Source: Trogon surrucura
Lineage: Eukaryota; Chordata; Aves; Trogoniformes; Trogonidae
Direction: 5' to 3'
DNA: 64,000 nucleotides
Assembly: GCA_020746105.1 (NCBI GenBank)
Contig: CM036623.1
Span: 1,488,001-1,552,000 of the forward strand
Position 1 is the stretch's first letter. The number at the start of each line of letters is the position of its first letter. Shown one piece after another: positions 11,760-23,600 of the stretch. The translations under genes and the position numbers were made by a program. The notes beneath the pieces were generated by a model. It saw only the letters and a list, made by a program, of their open reading frames with translations. It ran no database searches and had not been told where the DNA came from.

Positions 11760-13975
11760 CAGTGTTTAAATAATCACTCTTTTAGTTTAGCGTTAAACCC
11801 CCTGCATACTAATTATGTTTTCCTGGCTCCTTTGGACTATAATCATTTTATTACAGGCTGTCAATTTATTATACTGTTTCCTGATGATTTCTCAGTGATG
11901 CAGGAAAGCGATCTCATCGCTGCTTTTAGTACTGGAGCCCAGATGGAGTCTGCACCAAACTCCTGTAGTCAAGGCCAGCTGGGCTAGGTTGAGATCACTG
12001 GGTTGTGGTTGACCCTGATACGCTCTGCTCTAACTTGGGTATGATGGGCCTGCGCCCCGTGTTGGAGAGGTCGTTGCCCTGCCTGGCTTGCCAAACCTCT
12101 GTCACTTCAGGAAGGAGGTACCATCAAATCAAACGCTGAAACAAATGGAAATGGTTCTGATCATACAGCGCAGTATGTAACTGCTTACTGCAGGGTGTCA
12201 TGGATACCAGGTGTTTGGTGTTCGTGAGCTTAACGAAACAAGCATTCACTGGAGAAAATAAGGACAAATACTGTGTAGGTCTTTGGAGTCTCTGAAAAGT
12301 TGGGGCCTGATAGAGCGTTCTGTAGAAATATCACCATGTGCCTGCCTTAATGCTCTTGGATCTCTTCTGTTTCCCACTGTAAGAAGAGAGCCCGAGCTCA
12401 ACAAACATCAGTCTGACCCAGCACAATCACTCTCTCGTGTTCTTACTGTAAGATTGTTTGAATACGTGGAGAACAGCGATGGCATCGATGTTATGGAATG
12501 CTCTTACCTGAGGTTAAAGAAGAATTACAAAACGTTATCTCTGTCATTATCATACTGTTCTCAGTACAGTTCATTTAGCAACAGGAATTGTACAAAAACA
12601 AGGCACAAATGATGCAGCACTTGAAACAAGATAATGGGTCTTCATCAGAGGTGAACGTTAGTATGCTTCTGCTCTGCTCCTACAAATAGGTCTGATTTAC
12701 ATTGGCCAAACATTCGAAAAGCAGGAACAAATCATAATAAAGATGATGAATGTGAAAAGGAGAGATAAAATCTTCCAGTAACTTACAGGTGAAGATGCAG
12801 TTCCATTTGGTGAGGCAGAACTTGCATCTTCTTGAAATATGCTCCCAACAATTTTATTAATACGAAATCCCTTTTATCCCCCTTTTCTGCTTTGTCTTTT
12901 AAGGCTTGACCCATCTGGGAGATAGAGTTGCATATAATTGATGTGCTATTTACATAAACCTAACTTGGAAAGAAATCTGCTATCTGACTCTGCTTGGATG
13001 ATTCAAGAGAGGGATCACACCCTTAATCTAGTATTTCAAAGTAGCTGAAACTAAATTTGGCATAAAGCTATAATTAAGCTAGTGCAAAGCTCGTTATAAC
13101 CGTGTGGGTTTAATAACTGATATGTCCAATTTATATATAGCATTTTTTAACAAAAAAACCTGTGAACTAGTTTCTGACAAGTCGGTATTTTTTTATTTTA
13201 TTTATTTTTAAATCATAGTATCAACTTGGAAAGTTGATAGCTCTCCCCAGTACACATACCCCTTTCCTGAATTCAGCAAATTCAAGGTGTGGGGGGAGGG
13301 AAGGGTATTACTTTTTCGTAAAATCTTCCTGCAGTATTTCCTGTCTAGAATGTTTTATGTGTTGTATATTATGATCTACCTGTCTGATAGCAGTAGGCTA
13401 TTTTGAGGAATGGTCCTAATTTTGTTTCCTTGCACATATTTTTGCTATTTCTGAAGCAAATGCCAGCTGCTTTATCAAAACCCACGTTCTCATTTCTTTT
13501 TCCTTTTTCTTAAATTGGCTGAGTTTGAAATTGGTTTATTATATTATTTGCATTTAAGATGTGCTCTAGGAAGAGAGAGTATGAGAATTTTTGAGTCTGT
13601 GTGGTTTTTAGGTTTGGCATTTGTAATGTATCCCCCTTCCATCCATTCAGCAAATTATTAAAAACAAAAATATCATTCAACTTCAATAAATACTTATTGA
13701 TTCTGTAATCACATTAGTTTTTTAAAACATGCAGTTTTGCTAGGGATCTGATCATTGGTCTTGTTTTCTGTGTTGAAAAGACTGGAGGCTAGGAGGATGT
13801 GATGCTGTTGGTTAGGCAAAGCCTTTGTGCTGAAACAAGCAGGAAAGTCTCTTGAACCGAAAAACTATTCAGTTCGGGAAAAAATAAAATACTGTTTAGA
13901 GAAGGTGATTTTATTGTAGATACTGTGTTTTTTTTCAGTTGCAGTGTTCAGTGATGGGCTTGGGAACAAATACAT
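11760..13975. other. Non-coding tract with one two-way splice-like segment
   Basis: No repeat family was recognised. At 12787-12830 the minus strand shows a 44-nt open segment ending in a strong donor (CACCT|gtaagt), while the plus strand reads an acceptor-like CTTACAG followed by an open frame to a TGA. Two incompatible readings of one short stretch weaken both. A 109-codon plus frame (12283-12612) has no recognisable features. A T/A-rich low-complexity run lies at about 13186-13210. Confidence 0.5.
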
Positions 13976-13977
13976 AA

Positions 13978-14008
13978 ATATATATATACATATATATATA
14001 TATATATT
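13978..14008. repeat. (TA)n microsatellite
   Basis: Alternating TA with one ACA interruption, ending just before a CR1 3' terminus. Confidence 0.9.
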
Positions 14009-14026
14009 AGTTGAACGGTGCTTCTT

Positions 14027-14086
14027 AGAATCGTAGAATCATAGAATCATAGAACAGTTCAGGTTGGCAAAGACCCTTGGGATCAG
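14027..14086 (-). mobile_element. CR1 LINE 3' terminus, short fragment
   Basis: Three tandem copies of an AGAATCAT-like octamer (the CR1 3' repeat on the complement), followed by a diverged form of the terminal TTGGAAGGGACC region. The body is lost after about 60 bases. It abuts a TA microsatellite. Confidence 0.85.
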
Positions 14087-14089
14087 AAG

Positions 14090-16745
14090 CAGAAAGCTGG
14101 GTTTCCCTTGGAAAGGGGTATCACTTATTTGTAATTCTTCCTCTCTAAAGACTTAGGATTGCTCTCCAGTCTCAGCTGTCTCCTTCAGAGAATTCTGATG
14201 TTGCCAAGAACCTTTATTGTAGTAGCATGTGTGGCATTTGGAAACTTTTATCTTTCTTTTACAACTGACTTTATTAATGATCTGAAAACAGCTCCTTCTG
14301 AAGTGAAGAGGAATTTTAAAAAGGCAAGACTTATACAGACACTGGATTCTTTTCTGGTTGAAAAAACTTTCCTTGCTGTCTCAAAGAAGCCAGCTTTTCA
14401 GTATCTGTTGTGTTTTGGAATAACGGTTTACAGGTGGGAAACCTCTGAAATAATTTTTTTAATTTGGTTATTTTTGAATAGTAGAAGTTGATGTTTAGAT
14501 TCTACCATGGTAATTAATACCAAAGCAGTTAAAGTTTGCTTAGCATTTTGATGATGTAAAGCACATGTTCTGCAACAGAAGAGAGTGATTACTCTTTAAC
14601 CCAGAGGATTATGAATGAGGTGTTTTTCTCTTGCATTTTTGGAAGATGCAGGAGCTGGTCATAGCAAATTTCATATCCGAGACTGTTCAGAATTGCTGAG
14701 TAGAATGTTAAAATCTCACTGTGAGAGAGCTTTTATGTGGGCCTGTGATTTATTAATTTATTTTTAGTAAAGCATTTTCAAAATATGCAAGTGACTGCAG
14801 ATAAAAGACATTTCCAGCTTTTTTCAAAGGTATAGTATCCTCGAAGTCCATCAACTCAAACCTATTTGCCCTTTACCGATCAGGTGTTAGGGATTTTGGT
14901 TGCAATTGCCCCAAATTAAAATCCAGTGATAAACTACATATGTTGATCCCACTGGTAGGTTTGTATAAAGTGTGGTTGCTAATTTAACTGAAATGCAGAT
15001 TTTTATTTGAAATACGAACTTGAGATATATCACATTTTATCAAATGTAATGTGGAAATACTTTGCACTGGGCAATTGAATATTGCTGTAGTAGACAAGAA
15101 AACTGTTTTCTTACACTGTGAAGCAACTGATTGCATAGAAGTGTATCTAGTTGGGCGTCAAGATAGTTATTAAAAGGTTCTTATAGCTTTTGAGACATTC
15201 AGAAGGTAGTTATTCTTTCCAGAATGGTTGAGTCAGTCACTAATCCAGCAGAGGAATTTTGAAACTGCTTTCTAAAAAAGCTGGTGATCAGTAATCTTGG
15301 GGGAACAAAGCGAATGAGGGTTTGAATCCAAATGAAACAAAAGACGACCTTGAGTGTATATTTGTCACAATCCCCCAAATCCTTTTCTCGGCTAAAGTAA
15401 GGCTGCAGGTGTTGCGTAAGAGAGATTCATGGGCTCCGTGGGGGGAAGCATCTTGACATCTGACTCATTGTCATTGCAGACCATTGTCATTGCAAACCAT
15501 TCTGTGATTGTATGGTAGTCAAGTCCTGGATTAGTATTACCAAATTCCCTTCCAGGGTTTCTTTAAAAGAGAGACACTGTGCATCAGGAATGAGATGCAG
15601 AAGACTTAGAGCAGTTGGAATAACTTCTGTCAGGACTCACAAGAAAAGGGTAGATATCTCCACTGAAAACATGGTCCTACTTCAGCTACCATATGAGCCA
15701 GACTGAGGATGCAGGAGGAAATCTTCGTTTTTTTTCAGGCTACATCTGTTATTGTTGAAACAACTGTTCCCTGTCTGTTCTGGGAAGAAAGCTGTGGACC
15801 AGACTCTGCAGACTGGTCAATTGATCCCTGCTGACAGATGAGTTGAATTACTGAGTGAGATTGGATGGTGTCGTAAAATGGTCCAACTAAGAGGATGCAA
15901 ATGGATGTGGAGTCAGAAGTGTCAACTGACTTCAAGTCTTCCTGTGCAGAGTGATTTATGTTGGGAGCAGGAAGGATCAGAGATGTGCTTCAGCTGTCAC
16001 CTAAACCCCAAAGTTTGTGCAGTACCGGAGTGTAGTGAGTATCTCGACTGAGATTTGATGATACAAGTAGCTTAACACTGGTGACTGTCAGCTAGAGTAT
16101 GACAGGCTTTTTGTGTACCCTGTCTATATGCTCCCAGACAACTATTTAAAGCATTAGAAATATTTGTGGTTGTTAAAGGGAACAGCTCTTACAGTTGTTC
16201 ATGGTGTCATATTTGTTGTTCTTAAAAGAGGTGATAATGTGATTCACTACAGCGAACAGAAATCTCTGTGTTTGCTTTCTTGGAATTTTTGTTTGGAGAA
16301 CGGACCTCTGCAAAGTATCGCCGGTGTGCGTTATGGAACTGAAAGCATCAGCTTTAAATCTGTGATTTGTCTCCTACAGAGGAGAACAGTTTAATTCAAA
16401 TTCAATTTGGAATACAACTCCTCTGGCAAAAAGATAAGTGAAAATTAAGAACTAGTAGTTTGCATTGACTGTGTGAGCAGATTCTTAAGAGTTGCAACTA
16501 TGTTTGTTGTTCACAAATCTTATGTACATACCAGTTATATTAGTGTGATAATGTTTCTGTGAAGTTCTGTCAGTCTCTTGGAGAGACCAGCCTGGTAGTG
16601 GCAGCCTAGTCTCCGTTTGTCAGTAGATTTTTAAACTTGCTAACAACTAGATGTACCTGCTCACGTGAGGGAATGGAAATAAAAGAACTGACCCTGGGAC
16701 TTCTTGTCCTGGGAATTGTGATAAGCTGGTAATGCTCATGGATGG
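14090..16745. other. Non-coding tract, no gene recognised
   Basis: A 110-codon plus frame (14159-14491) follows a CTCTCCAG acceptor-like site near 14171 and reaches a TTTACAG|gtggga donor-like site near 14431. Its Phe/Ile/Lys-rich composition is what AT-rich DNA gives by chance. Nothing else is recognisable. Confidence 0.5.
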
Positions 16746-16747
16746 AT

Positions 16748-16858
16748 GGAGCATTGAACAATGTGATCTAGTGGGAGATGTCTCTGCCACGGCAGGGGGA
16801 GTTGGAACTAGATGATCTTCGAGATCCCTTCCAACCCAAATCGTTCTGTGATTCTGTG
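16748..16858 (+). mobile_element. CR1 LINE 3' end fragment
   Basis: Sense-strand CR1 end: GATCTAGTGGGAGATGTC, then GTTGGAACTAGATGATC, then CCCTTCCAACCC and the terminal ATTCTGTG repeats. It is the mirror orientation of the copy at 6431. Confidence 0.93.
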
Positions 16859-17879
16859 GTGTTCTGTTAGGGAAGAGCTGAGATAGTTTGGGTTTCTCAG
16901 AGGCTGGAAATCCAAAAGAAGGGTCCTGGCTGACAGCCAGCCTGCCGATGTTTTAGCTTGCTGAGCAAATGTGCAATGTGTTAGTTGCTACACGCTCTGC
17001 TGGAAACTTCAGTTGTGAGATTAAGCTTTGGCGTGTTTCTGGCCTTTCCATACTTACCTCAGAAGGAGAGCACAATGGCAGACAAACTGATCTGTGCTTG
17101 ATTTTTCATGTGTGGCTTTTGAATCGGAGATCAGCGAATCAAGCTTGCAGTCCAAGAGAAACAGATCACTCCGCAGGCTGGAAACTGCTCGTTTTCTGTT
17201 GCAGGATGGCAAAAGGATGACATTACTAAGAGTTTTCATGTACAGTTCTAAGGTCATTCTTGTCATGTACAGATCCCTGATAATTTTATGGACCTGTTTA
17301 TGCTGTAAATATTTATTGTCTGTGTTGCAGCAGCACCTAGTGGTTCAAATTAAGTTCAGGAGTAAACTCCCATGGCACATGATCTCTGCTGGAAGAGCTT
17401 GCATTGGAAATAGGTTAGGGTGGAAGGAATTGGGTGCAGGGAACTGAGACAGAGAGGAGGGAAATGGTTTATTAGTGATGACAGGAGAGCTGATGTACAG
17501 CCAGCTAAAAAAGACCTAAGTCTCCGTAAAGGATCTTATTTCCTTTTTATGTAGAAACACGCTCTTTCCCAACAGCAGCTCTTGGTAGCTCACTGCCTTT
17601 GGAAAATGAATTTCTTGAATGTGAACATACTCGTTTACTTCCAATCTTGCTTAAGGTCTATAATCCTTACACTTTGGTTGGCTTTGAACAAATACTGCAG
17701 CCCAGCTACCTGTTGCCAAATGTTACCCTTTGAAATTCAGAGCATGGCGTTAGGATTGCTCGCTGCATCCCAATGCATGGCGCTTCGTGCACTTGGCTGC
17801 TCTAAAGATAGAGCTTCACAGGTATATGTGTACATTAGTATTCAAACTGCATTGACTTCCTGGAAGGGAATCTGTAAAA

Positions 17880-18490
17880 AGGGTTTAGCTGAAATTCCCA
17901 GGTATATGAAGGACAAGGAAGTCATCAGTAGTCAGCATGGATTGACTGATGATACAGTTCTGTGGTGAAAAGACTGGATTCAAAACTGGTGGAACAGCCA
18001 GTCATCAGCAGCACAAAGCCTAGCTGGAGGCCACTAACTAGCAGCGTACTCAGGGTTCAGTGCTGGGTCCAGTCCTGTTTATCATCTTCATTGATGATCT
18101 GGATGATGGGGCGGAGTGTACCCTCAGCAGGTTTGCAGATGACACAAAACCAGAGCGAATGGCTGAGGATACACCGGAGGATCGTGCTGCTGTTCCCAGG
18201 GACGGTGACTGGCGAAAGGGGCACACGGGAACCTCACAGGGTTTGACAAGGGGATGTGCAGAGTCCTGCAGCTGGGGAGGAACAAGCCTGGGCACACCAG
18301 GATGCGCTCAGGGCCCCCATTTGGAAAGCAGCTTTGCAGAAAGGACCTGGAGGTCCTGGTGGGCACCAAGGTGAAGGGAGCCAGCAGTGTGCCCTGCTGG
18401 AGAAGGCGGCTGATGGTACCTGGGCTGTATTGGACCAAATGAGCTCCAGAGGTTCCTCCCCACCTCAGCCGCTCTGCAATTCTGTGGTAT
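17880..18490 (+). pseudogene. Decayed CR1 LINE copy with reverse-transcriptase motifs
   Basis: CR1 ORF2 remnants on the sense strand. The frame at 18058-18108 reads [17 protein letters not shown], the conserved stretch just before the polymerase active site of CR1-type reverse transcriptase. FADD at 18132-18143 holds the catalytic Asp pair. Upstream, about 17905-17950 reads KEVISSQHGLTDD, matching the region where CR1 has a QHGF motif. Downstream, KDLEVLV and a CALL(A/E)K-like piece match later CR1 coding sequence but in shifted frames, and the copy then jumps to a CR1 3' end (CAGAGGTTCCTCCCCACCTC, then ATTCTGTGG). Frameshifts, stops and large internal deletions make it non-functional. It is older than the copies near 55-62 kb. 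Confidence 0.88.
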
Positions 18491-18491
18491 G

Positions 18492-20500
18492 ATTTTCTGT
18501 AATTGGCTTTGTGTTGTTACAAGGTATTTTTCTAGTTAATTCAAATAAGAAGTTCGTATGACAATGTTTTTAATCGTACAGAAATCTGAACAACTTTTAG
18601 AGAGTTTTTTGAATCAGAGCCCTTATCTTACTGTTCGGTGTTTATTTTTTTTTTAAAAAACAAACTTGCAACTTCTTAGCAGACTGTAGTCACAATTCAT
18701 TGGTCATGGTGTCTAGATGCTTAGAAAACAGAATAGAAAATCTTATGAGAAAATTACTTTGGAGAGTTGGAATTGCAGATGATTAAGTAGCTCTTAGTTA
18801 TGGAAAGTTGAGAATATTTAAATTAGTTTCTGTTAAAAAAAACAAGAAAAGAAGGAAAAAATAAATCAAGTTTTAAAGATATTTGGAGCAACCTTAGATA
18901 TTTTTGGTAATTTAATCGTCTAGGTTTACAGATTTCAACTAAGCAAAAATGCGTCAAGAAGGCAATGAGGAGAAATTAAGGACAGAAAACAGGGAGTCTA
19001 TACTTGAGACACAATCCTGGTATTCGTACAGCTTCTTTCTACCAGTTCTCTGAGGGACTTTGGGAGGTTGTTTTGCTTTGTGAAAAGCTTATGCATAAAA
19101 CATCATTCACTATGTAGAATTGTAACAGTGTTTGTGTAAAACTCAACCTTTTACATTTGCAGAAAAAAAGTAGAGGAAAGAGAAGACACAAATTCAATTT
19201 ACATTTCCAGTGTGTCAGCAATGGCTGCGTTTTAAGCCTAACACATTCTTCAAAGGACAGCCCCAGTGAAGGAAGTGAATGGCCTTTCTGTTGAAACAAC
19301 CGTTTTTGTGGGGGTGAGATGTAACAAACTGAAGTTTTGAGAATGTTGACAGAGCCCAAGTGATCTGATTAATCAAGCCCTAGAAGCATAATTAAAGGAA
19401 TTACTTAGAAGCTAAGAAGTGACGGAAGTTCAAGTAGAACATGAAAGACAATCTATAACTATCACTTTCTGCTTAGGTTTCTCTTGTCAAGCTTCCTTCT
19501 TACTTTGTCAGCTTTTTTCACACTCAATTTTGCTTTCTGCTCTGCAGCATCAGTGCATGGTGCGACCTAGAAGAATTCATCTGCTGGTTCTTCATCTCCA
19601 GCCATCACCTCTTGAGTTTATGTTCACAGCTTACAGGTCAACTTTTGCCGTGATACCAATAGTGAATATAGTTGTGAACACAGTGCATGTGGGTGTGTTT
19701 GACTTGTAGTGTTGTTTCCCTTGATTTCTGTCTACCTGCCTGCCCACCCCTTGGGCATTGCCCATCCCTTACTGAACGTCTGGAACATGTTAGCACGTTG
19801 TGGCTAGTGCCATTTACACAAAATCATCTCTGGAAAGCAAAGATTAAGAGGCTGACTAAGCTGAATAGCTGTGGAAGATGCGTGAACTTCATTGGTCAGT
19901 CGTGCTAACTGCAGGAACATGTTTTATTTCAAGGTTGGGAAGAAGCTCTCATTTTTACTTCCCTAATACAGCTCTCACAACTGTATGCTCTCTTCTGGGA
20001 TGATTACTAGACAGGGAATATGTATCTGAAATAACTTCTCCTTGTTATTTCTTGTAGAATCACTGCCATATATAATGAAGTAGGCTTTGTGGTAAGAGAG
20101 GCAGAGCTGTATGCAGTAATACATTTATATATCTTGCTTTTGCAGAAGTTTTTCAAAATACTGTACGACAGGCTATTTTCTTTTTTTCCCAGGTTTGTAC
20201 CCTAGTGTAAATCAGAAAAGATAGATTTTGTCAAAGCTTGGAAAAATGTGTTAATTTCATCAAAATCAAGTTTATTACAGTCAGTTTCAGTGAGTACTCA
20301 GAAAAAGGAAATAACTTGAATTCACAGGGAGCTTGTGAGTAAAGGACTTGTAATTATCTGCTGGTGCCACAGAAACAAAGAAGTGCTTCGAATTTCTGTT
20401 GCTCTTGCTCCTCCTTTCCACATAAAGCATATTTGTATTGCTCAGAGTTTAGGATATACCTGAAGTTGTGCAGTGTCCTACAACAGGGACTCAAAAAGCT
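18492..20500. other. Non-coding tract, nothing recognised
   Basis: AT-rich sequence with short homopolymers. Open frames do not exceed about 106 codons, on either strand, and none has a recognisable domain. Confidence 0.55.
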
Positions 20501-20501
20501 G

Positions 20502-20660
20502 TATCACAGAACCACAGAAGGGTTTTGGGTTGGAAGGGATGTTAACGATCATCTAGTTGTGACCCCCTCCCACGGGCAGGGACGCCTCCCGCTGGACCAG
20601 GTTGCTCAAAGCCTTCTCCAGCCTGGCCTTGAACACTGCCAGGGATGAGGCATCCACAAA
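20502..20660 (-). mobile_element. CR1 LINE 3' end fragment
   Basis: Complement of a CR1 3' end: ATCACAGAACCACAGAAGGG, GGTTGGAAGGGATG, then ACCAGGTTGCTCAAAGCC and CCTTGAACACTGCCAGGGA, ending at CATCCACAAA. 5'-truncated. Confidence 0.93.
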
Positions 20661-23600
20661 AAAATAGACACAATTGCCTTTGCCTGCAGTATTTATTGTA
20701 GTTTTTGGCTGGCATTCCTGACTGCCGATAGCATAGACTTTCTACTACATTCAAGTTCTGCCATACAGCTGTCAATGTGGTCAGAATCCCTTTTCTCCTG
20801 ACAGTTTTTCCCCTGTTTTATTTTACATTTGTGCTTCACCTTAATTCAAGTTAACTTCTGCTTCTGAACCAATCATATGTTATTTTAGCTAATGCCTTAA
20901 GAAAAATTACATGTGGTTACCATTATTTCAGGCTCTATCTGAGTTGTTCCGTCATTCAAGATTTTTAGCTGAGGACAGTACGTACTGCCGGGGTGGGAAT
21001 GGACTGACCGGTCACACAATGGTCGGATCGTGGGCATAGAATACTCTGCTTGGAACCAAATGAGAGACTGGAAACCTCCACCTCTTTCTTCCTGCTGAGT
21101 TCTGAGAAATAACAACTATAAAACTGGAAGGGAAATATACTGCAGAAGTGTAACTTCTGTTCTGGGGCATTGGTGTCTGTGTGAATCCTTAGTCGCTTTT
21201 TGAATAATCTTAAATATCAGCTTATAATACTGGAGTTTGTGATTCATCTTACGGAGTGGAACAGAGCCGTTGCTATTGATTTCAGTGGGGTAGTTCATGC
21301 AAATGAGGGTAACTGTCATCAACTCGTATGTGATTTTAAGTTGAGGAGCTTTAGAAGGGAGAGTTGCGTCTGCAAAAACAGCCTCTGGGGTTGATTTACC
21401 CACTTTTTACTTCTTTGTCCTGCCCCTCCTCTCTCTCTTCTTACTGGAACGGATTTTCTTAGGAACTTGCTTATTGACACTGTTTTTTCTTTTGCTATTT
21501 TTTTTTACCCATTTACCAGTTTAAAAGATGTATGAATATTATTTTACTGGAAATTGTATTCCAGTGCCTATCCTGGCACAGTTTGTAACCGTAGTTCTGG
21601 TTGCAGATTTCAGTTCTGTCAGGTTTGAATGTACAGTGTTGGTAGCTTCATTTTTGAAGAACCTGTAAATCCTGAAACTAATCTGAGATTTGACCTTTGT
21701 GCAGCTGCTGCTCCACTGCAATTATTTGCCTTTCTTGGATGGAATCATAGGTGATTTCGATCTTCTGATGAGCATTCTTAAGTTAAGAAAGCTGAATCGG
21801 TTTGTAATCACTAACTGTCTCCAATTCGTTGCAGAGGACTGAATAAACAACTTGATTTCAGAGTTTAACATCTTTCAGATCGCTCTTAAAATTTGGTTTG
21901 CCTTTGATACTTCGTGTAGCTGTTTGCAGTGTGTGGCTCTGCAGGAGGAGAGCAGAGTGCCTGTTGGAATGCTGGCCGTGGAGTGTTCCAGTGCTGTCAT
22001 GGATTTCCCCTTTTGTTATTCAGAGTCTGTGTCTTGGCAAGATAGACACTTTTTTGTGAATTTTGAGTTACGTGATGACTTTGGACTTGCATTTAATTAA
22101 CAGTTGAATATCAGTGCAATGTTCTCTCTGAACAAAGTCCAGTCTTAGTGTAATTCCTATGTTTTATAACTTTTATGAACATTTAACTTAATCCCTTATT
22201 ATTTTAGAGTGATCATACAACTATTTTTTTCCATAACACAGGAGGATCCAGCCAATGTTATTTAAACCTTATGCGGATGTATAGTAAACTGTATAACTTA
22301 TATCAACTTTGTATCTATATAGCGTATCTAAAATTATATTTATAGCTCTGTATAAAGTTGCAAGCAGAAAAAATAAGAGTGCAGAGTAGGGGAAAAAAGT
22401 ACTGAAAGTTGTGAAGGAGATGATATGTGGGACGTGTAGCTCACCTGTTTTTCTTTTTGTTCACTTTTTTTCATTAATTCTTCACCAGGGAAGGGCAATG
22501 GTCCAGGGCTCTTCCTGGATCTCAACAGGAAGGGCCGGCCATCAGTGTTGTAGCACTGATCTCCAGTCTTCCCTTCCCTTTCATTCCCTCACATTTTTGG
22601 AAAGCAGGTGATTCATTATGGTGGAGCTCAACTTACAGAAAACCAGCAGCAAGTTAAAACAGTGCCTGAAAGGTGGCGAAATACAAGTTGACAGAGGCAA
22701 ACACTTTTGGGAGCTTCCGTCTGGGACAGAGGTGCCAGAACTCAATAGATTTTCTACCTGCAAAACTAGTGGAGTGTTTTGAGATTGGAAGGATTAGGAT
22801 TTCTTATTAGTGATTTCTATCCTGTTGTCTCCAATTACTGTTGTCTAGCATCTCCCGTTGGTAAGAAGACTGCTCAGTCCTGGCAACCAGTAATGTGGCT
22901 GTTATGAAATTCATTACCTTCCAGCTAAACAGCAAGATTGCATTAATAATACCTTGGCAAGCTAGACATAAGCCCTTAAGAAAGCTCGCTTGAAAGCATT
23001 TTAATAATGCACTGAAGGCTGTGAAGGACAATAATTCTTTTCTGTCCATTCTCTATGCAAGTCTCCAAATAAAAAAATCAAATTCAGGACCTTAAAAAAT
23101 TGAAGGTGCTAACTGGAGTGAGCTCAGCGTGCCTAGCTTGCCACCTGAAGCTTGGGGATGATGCCTGTGGTCAGTAACTCATGCTTTGACACGGTGGAGT
23201 GTCTACAGCAAGGAAAAAAAAAGTATTTGTGCACACAGCCTTGTCTGAGCCCATGAATCCTGAGTAAAAGAGCAACAAAGATTAACATCTCCATTCTCTC
23301 TTTCAACTGGAAGGAGTTTTTTTTTTCTCTTGTAATTACGGGTACAAGGAACGTGGTGGTCTTAAAACCAGTTAAACAGACACATAATGTCTGAGGAGAA
23401 GAAAGGGAACGTGGATTAGAAGAGGAAGAATCTAAAGCATGTCATTTAATTGACTTTTGGAAGGTGACTAGGTGTTACAGTAATCGAGATGTTATGCAAA
23501 GAGGATTTTTTTTTTTTCTTTCCAGCTTAGAATTTGTACTCACTCATCTTTTCTCCTGTCTAAATGAGTGTTTTAATGATTTCAGGCTTCCCAGGGTGTC

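Noticed and set aside
14159-14491. 110-codon plus frame with acceptor-like and donor-like ends
   Set aside because: Phe/Ile/Lys-rich composition is expected by chance in AT-rich DNA; the donor gtggga is weak.
17062-17096. Minus-strand exon ending in GAG|gtaagtat
   Set aside because: The donor is strong but no pyrimidine tract precedes the only acceptor in range.
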